The notes below the pieces were generated by a model, which was not told where the DNA came from, did no database searches, and saw only the letters and a program-made list of their open reading frames with translations. Both the position numbers and the translations under genes were made by a program. A DNA stretch of 64,000 nt, taken from positions 1 through 64,000 of the forward strand of contig CAWDWD010000012.1 of assembly GCA_963805915.1 (NCBI GenBank), in the 5' to 3' direction. Positions 8,034-18,128 of the stretch are shown one piece after another. Positions within the stretch are counted from its first letter, which is position 1. Every line of letters begins with the position of its first letter. The stretch is from JAEULH01 sp963805915 (GTDB taxonomy: Bacteria > Pseudomonadota > Alphaproteobacteria > Rhodospirillales > Defluviicoccaceae).

Positions 8034-8459
8034 ATGAGCGAAAAGCAGAATTTTACTGAGATGCTGGAATTGACGACCGAGATCGTCGCCGCGCACGTCG
8101 GCAACAATCGGGTCGCGATACCTGATCTCCCCGGCCTGATCCAGGATGTGTACAAAACGCTGCTGAGCGTGGGCACCAATCATGCAATGCCCGAGAAGCC
8201 ACGGCCCGCGGTGCCGATCAAGAAATCGATCTTCCCGGATTATATTGTTTGCCTGGAAGACGGCAAGAAGCTGAAAATGCTCAAGCGGCACCTCAAGACC
8301 GCCTACAATTTGACGCCGGACGAATATCGTGAGCGTTGGGCACTGCCGCCGGACTATCCGATGGTCGCGCCGAGCTATGCTCGCCATCGCAGCCGGCTGG
8401 CCAAGGAGATCGGTCTCGGCACGACGCGGCGGATTGAAGACAAGGCTTCCGGCGAATAG
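8034..8459 (+). CDS. MucR/Ros-family zinc-finger transcriptional regulator
   Basis: A 141-residue regulator with the MucR core from about residue 60: SIFPDYIVCLEDGKKLKMLK then RHLKTAYNLTPDEYRERWAL and a tail with PSYARHRSRLAKEIGLG. The finger has the Cys and two His of the Ros/MucR class. These proteins bind AT-rich DNA and act globally in alphaproteobacteria. The ATG at 8034 follows a purine-rich ribosome site (GGGAAGAA, about 8020). The upstream region is unusually AT-rich (7950-8020), suitable for autoregulation. Confidence 0.92.
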   Translation: MSEKQNFTEMLELTTEIVAAHVGNNRVAIPDLPGLIQDVYKTLLSVGTNHAMPEKPRPAVPIKKSIFPDYIVCLEDGKKLKMLKRHLKTAYNLTPDEYRERWALPPDYPMVAPSYARHRSRLAKEIGLGTTRRIEDKASGE

Positions 8460-8480
8460 CTCTCGCGCGACACGCGGCCA

Positions 8481-8486
8481 TATAAT
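8481..8486 (+). promoter_or_regulatory. Possible -10 element upstream of the Fur-family gene
   Basis: A perfect TATAAT lies 71 bases before the fur start, in a short AT-rich patch between mucR and fur. No convincing -35 hexamer is present 16-18 bases upstream, so the promoter call is weak. Confidence 0.3.
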
Positions 8487-8556
8487 AAGAATGACTAACG
8501 ACTGGGGACGGGCCGCCGGGCATCGTAGTTTGCGCTCCGGCGAATAGGGAGGAGCG

Positions 8557-8988
8557 ATGTCAGAGCTTTCGCGCATCGAGCAATTGTGCGTAGACAAGGG
8601 CATGAAAATGACCGGCCAACGCCGGGTCATCGCCCGCGTCTTGTCCGCCTCGACGGATCATCCGGACGTGGAGGAGGTTTACCGGCGAGCGATCCAGATC
8701 GACCCTAAAATAAGCATTGCGACGGTCTATCGGACCGTGCGGCTGTTCGAGGAAGCCAGTATTCTCGAGCGCCACGACTTCGGCGATGGCCGGTCCCGTT
8801 ACGAAGAGGCTACCGACGAACACCACGACCATCTCATCGACATCCAGTCCGGTAAGGTCATGGAGTTTCGCAGTCCGGAAATCGAGGTGCTGCAGCGCGA
8901 AATCGCCGAACGGCACGGCTACGAGCTGGTCGGCCATCGCCTTGAGCTTTTCGGCGTGCCCGCGAAACAGGGAAAGGCGAGGCAATAA
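8557..8988 (+). CDS. fur: Fur-family metalloregulator (Fur/Mur type)
   Basis: 143 residues. The N-terminal winged helix contains KMTGQRRVIARVLSAS and ISIATVYRTVRLFEEASIL. The regulatory metal site is visible as DEHHDHLIDIQSGKVMEF. No CxxC pairs are present, so there is no structural zinc-Cys site, as in many alphaproteobacterial Fur/Mur proteins that sense Mn or Fe. It probably regulates metal uptake. GGGAGG just before the ATG is a strong ribosome site. A separate Irr homologue exists at 28.6 kb, so Fur may act mainly as a manganese regulator here (inference). Confidence 0.9.
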   Translation: MSELSRIEQLCVDKGMKMTGQRRVIARVLSASTDHPDVEEVYRRAIQIDPKISIATVYRTVRLFEEASILERHDFGDGRSRYEEATDEHHDHLIDIQSGKVMEFRSPEIEVLQREIAERHGYELVGHRLELFGVPAKQGKARQ

Positions 8989-9071
8989 TCGATCCCCATG
9001 GTAGCGCAACTGCCGATCCATCTCCCAAGAGAGGATCGGACGGAGGCGATCGCAGCTCGCGGAGGGCGGAA

Positions 9072-10451
9072 ATGAGCGGTGCCGGTGCGAGCGTCGAGGC
9101 TAAGCGGCTCTACATTAAGACGTATGGCTGCCAGATGAACGCCTACGATTCGGGCCGTATGGTGCAATTGCTCTCGGCTCACGGTTATCGGATTATTGAT
9201 TCGCCCGAACAGGCCGACGTGATCGTGCTCAACACCTGCCATATTCGTGAAAAGGCAGCGGAAAAGGTCTATTCGGAGGTGGGCCGGCTGAAGCCGGTGA
9301 AGAAAAGGCCGGGCGGATCAAGCGGTAAGGCGCCGACACTGGTTGTCGCCGGCTGTGTCGCCCAAGCCGAAGGCGCGGAAATGGTCTTGCGCGCGCCCAC
9401 GATCGATATTGTCGTCGGTCCGCAAAGCTATCAGCGGTTGCCCGAACTACTTGCCCGCATCGACCGCGAAAAGGCGGCGATTGTCGCCACCGACTTCTCG
9501 CCGGTACCCAAGTTCGACGACCTCCCGGCGGCGGCCGCGGAGACCGGCGCGCTCAGCGCCTTCCTGACGGTCCAGGAGGGCTGCGATAAGTTCTGCGCCT
9601 TCTGCGTCGTTCCGTACACCCGCGGCGCGGAATACTCGCGGCCCGTCAACGACGTCCTGGCTGAAGCACGCGGCTACGCCAAGGCCGGGGTTCGCGAGGT
9701 GACGCTGCTTGGCCAGAACGTCAATTGTTACCACGGCGCCGGTCCGGATGGACAAGAGTGGGGGCTAGGCCGGCTGATCGCGGAGATCGCGAACGTCAAT
9801 GGCATTGCACGGATCCGCTACACGACGTCCTATCCGGCCGACGTGGATGAGGAGTTGATCGCTGCGCACCGCGACGTTCCCAAGCTCATGCCCTATCTCC
9901 ACCTGCCGGTTCAGTCCGGGTCGGATCGGGTGCTGAAGGCCATGAACCGCCGCCATGGCGCGGCCGACTATCTTCGGCTGGTCGAGCGGCTAAGGCGAGC
10001 GCGGCCGGATCTGGCCCTGAGTTCGGATTTCATCGTCGGCTATCCTGGCGAAACCGAAGAGGATTTTCGCGCGACCTGCGATCTCGCCGCCGCCGTGGGC
10101 TTTGCGCAAGCCTACTCGTTCAAGTACAGCCCACGGCCGGGCACGCCGGCAAGTATCGAGCCGCAGCTCGACGAACCGGTCAAGGGCGAGCGGCTGGCGC
10201 GGCTTCAGGGGATTCTGGGTGCCCAGCAGCGGGCCTTCAATGCGGCGTGCGTCGGCCGCGAGCTGCCGGTGCTGTTCGAACGGCGCGGGCGGCATCCCGG
10301 CCAGCTCGCGGGCCGCAGCCCGTACATGCAAGCAGTCCACGCCCGCCTCGACACCGCGGCCATCGGCTCGGTCCGCTCGGTGCGGATCGAGGCGAGTTCG
10401 CAAAACAGCTTGTCAGGCGCGCCCACGACCGCCGACGCGGTGGCGCGGTGA
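9072..10451 (+). CDS. miaB: tRNA-2-methylthio-N6-dimethylallyladenosine synthase MiaB
   Basis: A 459-residue radical-SAM methylthiotransferase. The N-terminal UPF0004 domain opens LYIKTYGCQMNAYDSGRM with cluster Cys residues (YGCQMN, NTCHIRE, AGCVAQ). The radical-SAM core has CDKFCAFCVVPYTRG (CxxxCxxC), and a C-terminal TRAM domain is near residues 385-445. It adds ms2 to i6A37 in tRNA. phoH overlaps its stop by four bases (GTGA), so it heads the miaB-phoH-ybeY-corC-lnt operon. Confidence 0.96.
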   Translation: MSGAGASVEAKRLYIKTYGCQMNAYDSGRMVQLLSAHGYRIIDSPEQADVIVLNTCHIREKAAEKVYSEVGRLKPVKKRPGGSSGKAPTLVVAGCVAQAEGAEMVLRAPTIDIVVGPQSYQRLPELLARIDREKAAIVATDFSPVPKFDDLPAAAAETGALSAFLTVQEGCDKFCAFCVVPYTRGAEYSRPVNDVLAEARGYAKAGVREVTLLGQNVNCYHGAGPDGQEWGLGRLIAEIANVNGIARIRYTTSYPADVDEELIAAHRDVPKLMPYLHLPVQSGSDRVLKAMNRRHGAADYLRLVERLRRARPDLALSSDFIVGYPGETEEDFRATCDLAAAVGFAQAYSFKYSPRPGTPASIEPQLDEPVKGERLARLQGILGAQQRAFNAACVGRELPVLFERRGRHPGQLAGRSPYMQAVHARLDTAAIGSVRSVRIEASSQNSLSGAPTTADAVAR

Positions 10452-11485
10452 AGCGAATACCGGAGGCGGGATCCGTCCTTGCTCCGGAGGGACGGACCCT
10501 CGAAAAGGAACTCGCCGATAACCGCTTGGCGCTGCAACTGTTCGGCTCTCATCACGAAAACCTCGCGCGCATCGAGCATGGCCTCGATGTCCGCATCGAC
10601 GCGCGCGGCAACCGACTCTCGATCTCGGGATCGCCGGCCGCCGTCGCCGCCACCGGGGATATGCTCGACCACCTCTACGCCAGGCTCGAACGCGGCGCGG
10701 CCGTTCGCACCGAGGATGTCGACGCGGCCATCCGCATGGCGTTTTCGCAAAACGGCGTCGCCGACGCCAACACCGCGATCCATATCCGTCACCGCAGCGT
10801 CGCTCCGCGCTCGCCGACCCAGGCCCGCTACCTTCGCGCCATCGATCGCTACAAGCTCGTCTTCGGGCTCGGACCGGCGGGCACCGGCAAGACCTACCTC
10901 GCGGTCGCCAAGGCGGTCGAACGGCTGGTCAATGGCGAGGTCGACCGGATCATACTCTCCCGCCCCGCCGTCGAGGCCGGCGAACAGCTCGGCTTTCTTC
11001 CGGGAAACATGCGCGAGAAAGTCGACCCCTATTTGCGACCGCTGTACGATGCGCTGTACGACATGGTGCCCGCGCCCCAAGTGATAAAGCGGCTCGAAAG
11101 CGGCGAGATCGAGGTCGCGCCATTGGCGTTCATGCGCGGGCGCACGCTTGCCAACGCCTTCGTCATTCTCGACGAGGCGCAGAATACGACCGGGGTGCAG
11201 ATGAAGATGTTTTTGACCCGGCTTGGCGAAAATGCGCAAATGGTGGTGACCGGAGACCTCAGCCAGGTCGACCTGCCGAAGGGAACCCGTTCGGGATTGC
11301 GTCACGCCGTGGATGTTCTCGCCGATGTGCCGGATATCGCCTTCATCCACTTCACCGACACCGACGTCGTCCGCCATCCCCTGGTCACGCGGATCGTCAG
11401 GGCGTATGACCGTGCCGAGGACCGGGCGAAAACAGGTGCCCGGTATGAACAAAATCACGCGGATCCGGATGAGCCTGGCGGATAA
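10448..11485 (+). CDS. phoH: PhoH family ATPase (YbeZ)
   Basis: 345 residues, starting at GTG 10448 overlapping the miaB stop. An N-terminal KH-like region is followed by the PhoH ATPase: Walker A GLGPAGTGKTYLAVAKA and Walker B AFVILDEAQNTT, then RLGENAQMVVTGDLSQVDLP. PhoH/YbeZ is an RNA-linked ATPase that works with YbeY in rRNA maturation and quality control, and ybeY follows here. The same frame is open upstream of 10448, but that part overlaps miaB and is not conserved. Confidence 0.95.
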   Translation: MKRIPEAGSVLAPEGRTLEKELADNRLALQLFGSHHENLARIEHGLDVRIDARGNRLSISGSPAAVAATGDMLDHLYARLERGAAVRTEDVDAAIRMAFSQNGVADANTAIHIRHRSVAPRSPTQARYLRAIDRYKLVFGLGPAGTGKTYLAVAKAVERLVNGEVDRIILSRPAVEAGEQLGFLPGNMREKVDPYLRPLYDALYDMVPAPQVIKRLESGEIEVAPLAFMRGRTLANAFVILDEAQNTTGVQMKMFLTRLGENAQMVVTGDLSQVDLPKGTRSGLRHAVDVLADVPDIAFIHFTDTDVVRHPLVTRIVRAYDRAEDRAKTGARYEQNHADPDEPGG

Positions 11486-11993
11486 CCTCGATATTCTCAT
11501 TGACGCACCCGGCTGGACGACGGCCCTCGCCGATGTTGCAAGACTTTGTGAGACCGCCGTTACCGCCGCCCTGGCAGTTGGACCAACGGACCTGCGCGAC
11601 GCCGAGGTAAGCGTGCTGCTCACCGATGACGCGACGATGCGCCGCCTGAACCGGACCTACCGCGGCCATGACGCGCCGACAAACGTGCTATCTTTTGAAG
11701 GGTCTCGCGAAAGTACTGTATCGCGCGGCCCGCAAGTGGCGAAAGTGAGAACCCAGCCCCCGTTCCTCGGCGACATCGCGCTCGGATTGGACGTCACGGC
11801 GAGCGAAGCCCGCGCGGCCGGGAAGCCCCTCGCCAATCACTTTCGCCATCTTATCATCCACGGAATGCTCCACCTTCTTGGCTATGATCATCAAAATGAC
11901 GCGGATGCCGAAGTAATGGAGCGGCTGGAAGTGCGCGTCCTCGACACTCTCGGCGTGCCCGACCCCTATCCTGGCGCATCGGAGACCCGCTAG
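11469..11993 (+). CDS. ybeY: Endoribonuclease YbeY
   Basis: 174 residues with the zinc motif HLIIHGMLHLLGYDHQND (HxxxHxxxxxH, about residue 125) and the upstream NRTYRGHDAPTNVLSFE. YbeY processes 16S rRNA 3' ends and takes part in ribosome quality control. The start is uncertain: ATG 11469 overlaps phoH by 17 bases, ATG 11445 by 41 bases; I prefer the shorter. A stretch RESTVSRGPQVAKVR near residue 80 is an insertion relative to shorter homologues. Confidence 0.93.
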   Translation: MSLADNLDILIDAPGWTTALADVARLCETAVTAALAVGPTDLRDAEVSVLLTDDATMRRLNRTYRGHDAPTNVLSFEGSRESTVSRGPQVAKVRTQPPFLGDIALGLDVTASEARAAGKPLANHFRHLIIHGMLHLLGYDHQNDADAEVMERLEVRVLDTLGVPDPYPGASETR

Positions 11994-12971
11994 ATGACGG
12001 CGCGAAGTAGCGAAAACGGCGCAGCCGCCGGCGCGGCCCGCGACAGTTCTCGCAACAGCGGCGATGACCCCGGACTATGGCGCAGAATGCAGAGCCTGCT
12101 GCGGCCGTTCAGGCGGCGTAACGGCGACGCTTCGGCCAAGGACACCCTTGAGGAACTGATCGAAGAGCGCGAGGAAGCGGAGATCCCGCTCGGCGATGAA
12201 GAGCGCGTCCTGCTCGCCAACATTCTCGAGCTTCGCGACCGTTCGGCCGAGGATGTCATGGTTCCGCGCGCCGACATCGTCGCAATCGACAGCGACTCGT
12301 CGCTGAGCGAGGTCGTCGACCTAATCACCGGGAGCGGCCACTCGCGCATCCCCGTGTTTCGCGAAACGCTCGACGATGCCGTCGGCATGATTCACATCAA
12401 GGATGTTCTGGCTTGGCGAGGCCAGGACGCGGCTTTTCGCCTTTCCAAGGTCCTGCGCCAGGTTCTGTTCATCGCGCCCTCGATGGAGGTTCTTGAGTTG
12501 CTCTTGGAGATGAGGGTCAAGAGATGCCACATGGCGCTGGTGGTCGATGAGTTCGGCGGCGTCGATGGGCTGGTCACGATCGAGGACGTCGTCGAAGAGA
12601 TTGTCGGCGAGATCGACGACGAGCACAGCCGCGATACCGAGCCCAACATCGTCGTCCGGCCCGACGGAAGCCTCGATACCGATGCGCGCGCGCCGGTCGA
12701 GACGATCGCCACCCATTATCCCAACGCCTTGAGCGAAGAGGAGCTCGAGGATATCGATACCGTTGGCGGCCTTGTCGTCTCCGTCGCCGGCCGCGTCCCG
12801 ATCCGTGGCGAGTTGATCGCGCATCCGGCGGGGCTGGAATTCGAAGTGCTCGACGCCGACCCGCGCCGGCTGAAACGGCTTCGCGTCCGCCGTCCCGGCG
12901 TCTCGGCTGGTAGCGATGACGGTGATGGCCGCGGCGAAACCCTGGTCCGTCCGAGCGAATCGACCGCCTGA
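11994..12971 (+). CDS. corC: CorC/HlyC-type CBS-domain protein
   Basis: 325 residues. A charged N-terminal segment precedes two CBS domains (about 85-215: EDVMVPRADIVAIDSDSSLS, GHSRIPVFRETLDDAVGMIH and DEFGGVDGLVTIEDVVEEIV) and a C-terminal CorC_HlyC FAD-like domain (ELEDIDTVGGLVVSVAGRVP). It belongs to the set encoded with ybeY and lnt; members are linked to Mg/Co tolerance or to envelope function. It has no membrane domain of its own. It abuts ybeY and overlaps lnt by one base. Confidence 0.93.
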   Translation: MTARSSENGAAAGAARDSSRNSGDDPGLWRRMQSLLRPFRRRNGDASAKDTLEELIEEREEAEIPLGDEERVLLANILELRDRSAEDVMVPRADIVAIDSDSSLSEVVDLITGSGHSRIPVFRETLDDAVGMIHIKDVLAWRGQDAAFRLSKVLRQVLFIAPSMEVLELLLEMRVKRCHMALVVDEFGGVDGLVTIEDVVEEIVGEIDDEHSRDTEPNIVVRPDGSLDTDARAPVETIATHYPNALSEEELEDIDTVGGLVVSVAGRVPIRGELIAHPAGLEFEVLDADPRRLKRLRVRRPGVSAGSDDGDGRGETLVRPSESTA

Positions 12972-14597
12972 TGGACGCGATCAAGGCCGCGCGCGGCGAA
13001 GGCCTCGGCCGCTGGCCGGAAAGGTTCGCCGGCCGCGTGAACGTGCTGCGTCGCCGCGTTCTCGACATTACCGGATGGAAACGCCTTGCCCTGGCCGCCG
13101 GCTTTGGCGCTTTGGCGGTCATGGCACTGCCGCCGATCTATTTGTGGATCGCGTTAATGCCCGCTTTCACCGGCATGGTCTGGCTGATCGAAGGGGCGAA
13201 AACCATCCGTGCGGCGCTTTTCGCGGGCTGGTGGTTTGGGCTCGGATACTTTGTCTGCGGCCTTTACTGGATCGCCAACGCCCTGCTGACAAGGCCCAAG
13301 GAGTTCGGCTGGCTGGCGCCGATCGCGGTTCTCGGCCTATCGGCGCTGATGGCGATTTATCCGGCCGCCGCCGCCGCGCTGACTCGGGCGAGCGGCGCGC
13401 GCGGCGTTGGCCGTGTTCTCGTTTTCGCCGCCGCCTGGACGTTTTTCGAGTGGGTGCGGAGCTGGGGATTCAGCGGCTTTCCATGGAATCTGATCGGCAG
13501 CGCATGGTCCTTCTCCGACGCGCTGCTTCAGACAACGGCGGTTGTCGGAACGTATGGCCTGGGCCTGATGACCATCGCGGTGATGGCAATGCCGGCGGCG
13601 CTGGGCGTGGGGCGGGGAGCCACACGGCGCGCGGCGTGGAGGCAGGCCGGCGTGGCGGCCGGTGTTGGCCGCCCTCGGGGTTCTCGCGCTCGCATGGGCG
13701 GGGGGCGCCATCCGCCTCTTCGTTGCCGGACCTGGCGAATACGTTCCCGGCGTTCGGCTCCGGCTGGTCCAGCCCAATATCGCGCAGAGCGAAAAGTGGG
13801 ACCCGGAGTTGCGCGCGCGGAACTTCATGGCCCAGTTGCGGATGGGTTCGCTTCCGGCCGATCGACCGCCGACGCATGTCATTTGGGCCGAGTCGGCGGT
13901 GCCGTTCTTTCTCGCCGAGCACGCCGAGGCCCTGGCGCTCATTGGCGCGTCGACGCCCAAGAACGGACTGACAATCGCCGGCGCCGTGCGGCGTTCGCCT
14001 CCCGATCAGCCGCCGCAAGTCTGGAACAGCATGATCGCGGTCGACAGCGACGGCCAGGTCGTCGGCACGTACGACAAATCCCATCTTGTGCCCTTCGGCG
14101 AGTATGTCCCGTTTCGCCAAATCCTCGGCATCTCCAGCGTGGCCGGCGGCAGCACGGATTTTTCGCCAGGACGCGGCATCGCCACCGAGATTCTGAAAGG
14201 CCTGCCGCCGCTCAGCGCGCTGATCTGCTACGAAGTCATCTTCCCGGCCGAAGTCGCCGACCGGCGTAATCGCCCGCAATGGCTGCTCAACCTCACGAAC
14301 GACGGTTGGTACGGAAACTCGACTGGGCCCTATCAGCATTTGGCGGCGGCGCGTATGCGCGCGGTCGAGGAGGGCTTGCCGCTTGTTCGCGTGGCTAATA
14401 CCGGGATATCCGCGGTCGTCGACGCCTATGGCCGCGTCGTCGATCACCTGCCCCTCGGCGCTCAGGGCATTCTCGACAGTGATCTTCCCGAAGCCTTGCC
14501 GGCGCCGACCCCCTACGGTCGCTGGGGGAACGCCGTTGTTTTCGCGCTGATCGCCGTCTTCGCGGCCGCCGGGCTGCTCTTCAGGAGCCGCCACTAG
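12971..14597 (+). CDS. lnt: Apolipoprotein N-acyltransferase Lnt, frameshifted
   Basis: Two frames together make one Lnt. The first (12971 to about 13660) encodes the membrane region: LAAGFGALAVMALPPIYLWI, WWFGLGYFVCGLYWIAN, SGFPWNLIGSAW. The second (about 13662-14597) encodes the nitrilase-like domain with the expected triad: Glu in VIWAESAVPF, Lys in YDKSHLVPFGEYVP, Cys in ALICYEVIFP, and a final membrane helix. Removing one base near 13655-13668 restores one frame (AAGVLAALGVLALAW). Lnt is the inner-membrane enzyme that adds the third acyl chain to lipoproteins. A sequencing error is likelier than loss of an important gene. Confidence 0.85.
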
Positions 14598-14778
14598 CCC
14601 ACTTAGCCGTGCATTTACGTCGAAAACACGTATTATGCGCGAAGAAAATTTTGGGAATCGCTCGCAATTTGTATATTTTAGGGTAACATGTAGCAGGCTC
14701 GGGATTTGATACGATAAGTGATGCATCTCGTCCATGATTCAACTGAAGTGTATGCAAGTGACGGGCGAAGGCCTAATA

Positions 14779-15285
14779 ATGAAGATTGTCGAACACAGGG
14801 GTGATAGCGGGAAGCGGGTCGCGATGGTTGCAAGACGCGGAAAGGTTGAACGGCTGCCGCCAGGCGTGCCAAGTCCGGTCGACATTCATGTCGGCAGCAG
14901 GGTCCGGTTGCGGCGAACATTGCTCGGGCTGAGCCAGGAAAAGCTTGGGGAAGCGGTCGGCCTGACGTTTCAACAGATTCAGAAATACGAGCGGGGCGCG
15001 AACCGCATTGGCGCATCGCGCCTATTTGAATTCAGTCGCATTCTTGACGTGCCCGTGTCGTTCTTTTTCGACGACATGTCGGATCGGGTCTCCGGCGCGG
15101 ACGGAGGTGCGGCGGCGGGAATGGCGGATCAACCGCAAGCGTCGTTGGATCCGGACCCGTTGACGCGGCGCGAGACCCTTGAGCTGGTCAGAGCGTACTA
15201 TCGGATTGGCGATCCGCAGGTGCGCAAGCGCCTCTTCGAATTGACCAAGTCTCTCGGCGCGGCCGAGGACGTCGAGCCGGTATAA
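14779..15285 (+). CDS. XRE-family helix-turn-helix regulator
   Basis: 168 residues. The HTH_3 domain spans about residues 35-92: VGSRVRLRRTLLGLSQEKLG, VGLTFQQIQKYERGANRIGA and SRLFEFSRILDVPVSFFFDD. A C-terminal segment of about 60 residues includes TRRETLELVRAYYRIGDPQV. This class is frequently found just before metK in Rhodospirillales-like genomes; its targets are unknown. ATG 14779 has GAAGG upstream; in-frame ATG codons at 14734 and 14752 are alternatives. The 180 bases upstream of 14779 are AT-rich and probably hold its promoter. Confidence 0.87.
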   Translation: MKIVEHRGDSGKRVAMVARRGKVERLPPGVPSPVDIHVGSRVRLRRTLLGLSQEKLGEAVGLTFQQIQKYERGANRIGASRLFEFSRILDVPVSFFFDDMSDRVSGADGGAAAGMADQPQASLDPDPLTRRETLELVRAYYRIGDPQVRKRLFELTKSLGAAEDVEPV

Positions 15286-15531
15286 GTCAGTCGCGGGCGC
15301 CCGCCATATCGTCGGCGGCCAAAACTCTTGACTACCGCCTGAGCGATTGCAACAAGGTGGCGCGTTGTGCTGGCGATGCCTCATGTCGAGTGCCGCGCCA
15401 TTTCGCCTACCCGAGAATATCGCGATCGTCCGTGACGGCGCGCATTATCCAACAATAAATTCCTGTCAAGCCGCATCCAACCTTGTTGGCAATCCGCGAG
15501 ACTAAACCAGGCACGTAGGGAAAATTGGGCC

Positions 15532-16703
<1,172 letters not shown>

Positions 16704-16707
<4 letters not shown>

Positions 16708-17519
16708 CCACGCGCGGTAACCGAGGCCAACCGGATGACGGCGCGCCCCGATTTTTCGGCCGGCGGCAGGGCCGCCGTTTGCGGCCGACGCGCCAACATC
16801 TGATCAGCTCTTTCCTGCCGCTCATTCGCGTGGTGCGTCCCGAGGGCGGGCAAATGCTGGATCCGCTGGCTCTGTTCGGCGCGGGCATCGGCGAGATATG
16901 GATGGAAATCGGGTTTGGCGCCGGCGAGCATCTCGCCGCCCAGGCCATGCGCCATCGCGGCGTCGGGTTTATCGGCTGCGAGGCTTACTTGAACGGGATC
17001 GCCGCGCTGCTGCCGAGGCTTGCTGAAGCGAACCTCGACAATGTTCGCGTATACGATGACGATGCCCGCGGACTGCTCGGTTCCATCGCGTCAGCCAGCC
17101 TGGCGCGTATCTATGTGCTCTTTCCCGATCCGTGGCCCAAGACGAGGCATCACAATCGTCGGCTAATCAGCCCCGAGGTTCTCGGCGAAATGGGGCGCAT
17201 CCTGTGTCCGGGCGGCCAGTTGCGCATCGCTAGCGATCACATCGACTACGTTCGCTGGATGTTGGAGCACGTGACGCGCGAGGCGTCGTTTGAGTGGATG
17301 GCGCGATCGCGGACGGACTGGCGCACCAGGCCGGCCGACGCTGTCGAAACGCGCTACGAGCAAAAAGCGCTCGATCGCGGCGGCGTTTGCACCTACTTGA
17401 GCTTTCAGCGGAAAGGCGGCGCGAGATCCGTCGGGGACACTGAACAAGGTGAAAAACCCTTGTGCCCTACTGGACTGGGGTTATATACGAGAAAGATAAG
17501 CCGTACCTTAAGCGCTTGA
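16704..17519 (+). CDS. trmB: tRNA (guanine-N7)-methyltransferase TrmB
   Basis: 271 residues. The SAM site is IWMEIGFGAGEHLAAQAM and the catalytic/tRNA motif is YVLFPDPWPKTRHHNRRLIS. It forms m7G46 in tRNA. The start is a TTG overlapping the metK stop (TTGA), which suggests coupling. The last about 35 residues after LSFQRKG are not typical of TrmB and extend toward the rimP leader. Confidence 0.92.
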
Positions 17520-17554
17520 GTACGCTTGGCTGGATTGAGTTTGCGGCTAGTCGG

Positions 17555-17582
17555 GGTGGGCCATGGGCCCGCCTCTTTTATT
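17555..17582 (+). terminator. Terminator-like hairpin just before rimP
   Basis: GGTGGGCC and GGCCCGCC pair over 8 bp (one G-T) with a 3-base loop, followed by TCTTTTATT. This looks like an intrinsic terminator 36 bases after the trmB stop and directly before the rimP ribosome site (AGGAGG at 17583). It either ends trmB transcripts or acts as an attenuator in the leader of the rimP-nusA operon. Confidence 0.65.
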
Positions 17583-17588
17583 AGGAGG

Positions 17589-18114
17589 ATGCCGAAGCTG
17601 GAAGAGAACGCGGCGACAGCCAACGCGCTTGTCCTGCGCGTCGCCGAGCTATTGCGGCCGACGATCGAGGACCTGGGATTTGAAACGGTCAGGGTTGAGT
17701 TTCTCGGCTTAAGGAACCCCAGGGTTCAGGTTATGGTGGAGCGGGTCGATAACGCGGCAATGACGGTCGACGATTGCGCATTGGTCAGTCGCGCGATCTC
17801 CGCGATCCTTGATGTCGAAGACATCATTCCCGGCTCCTACGCACTTGAAGTCAGTTCTCCGGGCATCGACCGTCCACTGGTTCGAACTCGCCGATTTCGA
17901 CCGGTTTGCCGGGTTCGAGGCGAAGATCGAACTGGCGAAGCCGCGGGAAGGCAGGCGACGGTTCCGCGGACGGCTTCTTGGTACCGAGGGCGAAAAGGTC
18001 CGGCTGGACATGCCGGAAGGCGCGGTGGTCTTTCCCTTCATGGACATCCACCGGGCGAAACTGGTTTTGACCGACGAGCTCATCGACACGGTTACGCGCA
18101 CCAATGCAGGCTAA
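17589..18114 (+). CDS. rimP: Ribosome maturation factor RimP, frameshifted
   Basis: The N-terminal part (17589 to about 17885) reads VLRVAELLRPTIEDLGFETV to SYALEVSSPGIDRPLVR. The rest (DFDRFAGFEAKIELAKPREG to DIHRAKLVLTDELIDTV) is in the next frame. Deleting one A near 17886-17888 joins them as RPLVRLADFDRF, the normal RimP sequence. RimP assists 30S maturation. AGGAGG directly abuts the ATG, which is too close, so the actual start may be slightly different. Probably a sequencing error. Confidence 0.83.
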
Positions 18115-18128
18115 GGGGCAAAGTTGAT

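Noticed and set aside
12971..14597. Programmed frameshifting in lnt
   Set aside because: No slippery heptamer or downstream structure stands out at 13655-13668, and many other genes in the window show similar breaks.
15286..15531. A SAM-sensing riboswitch before metK
   Set aside because: I could not find the conserved cores of SAM-II or SAM/SAH classes; only unrelated short inverted repeats are present.
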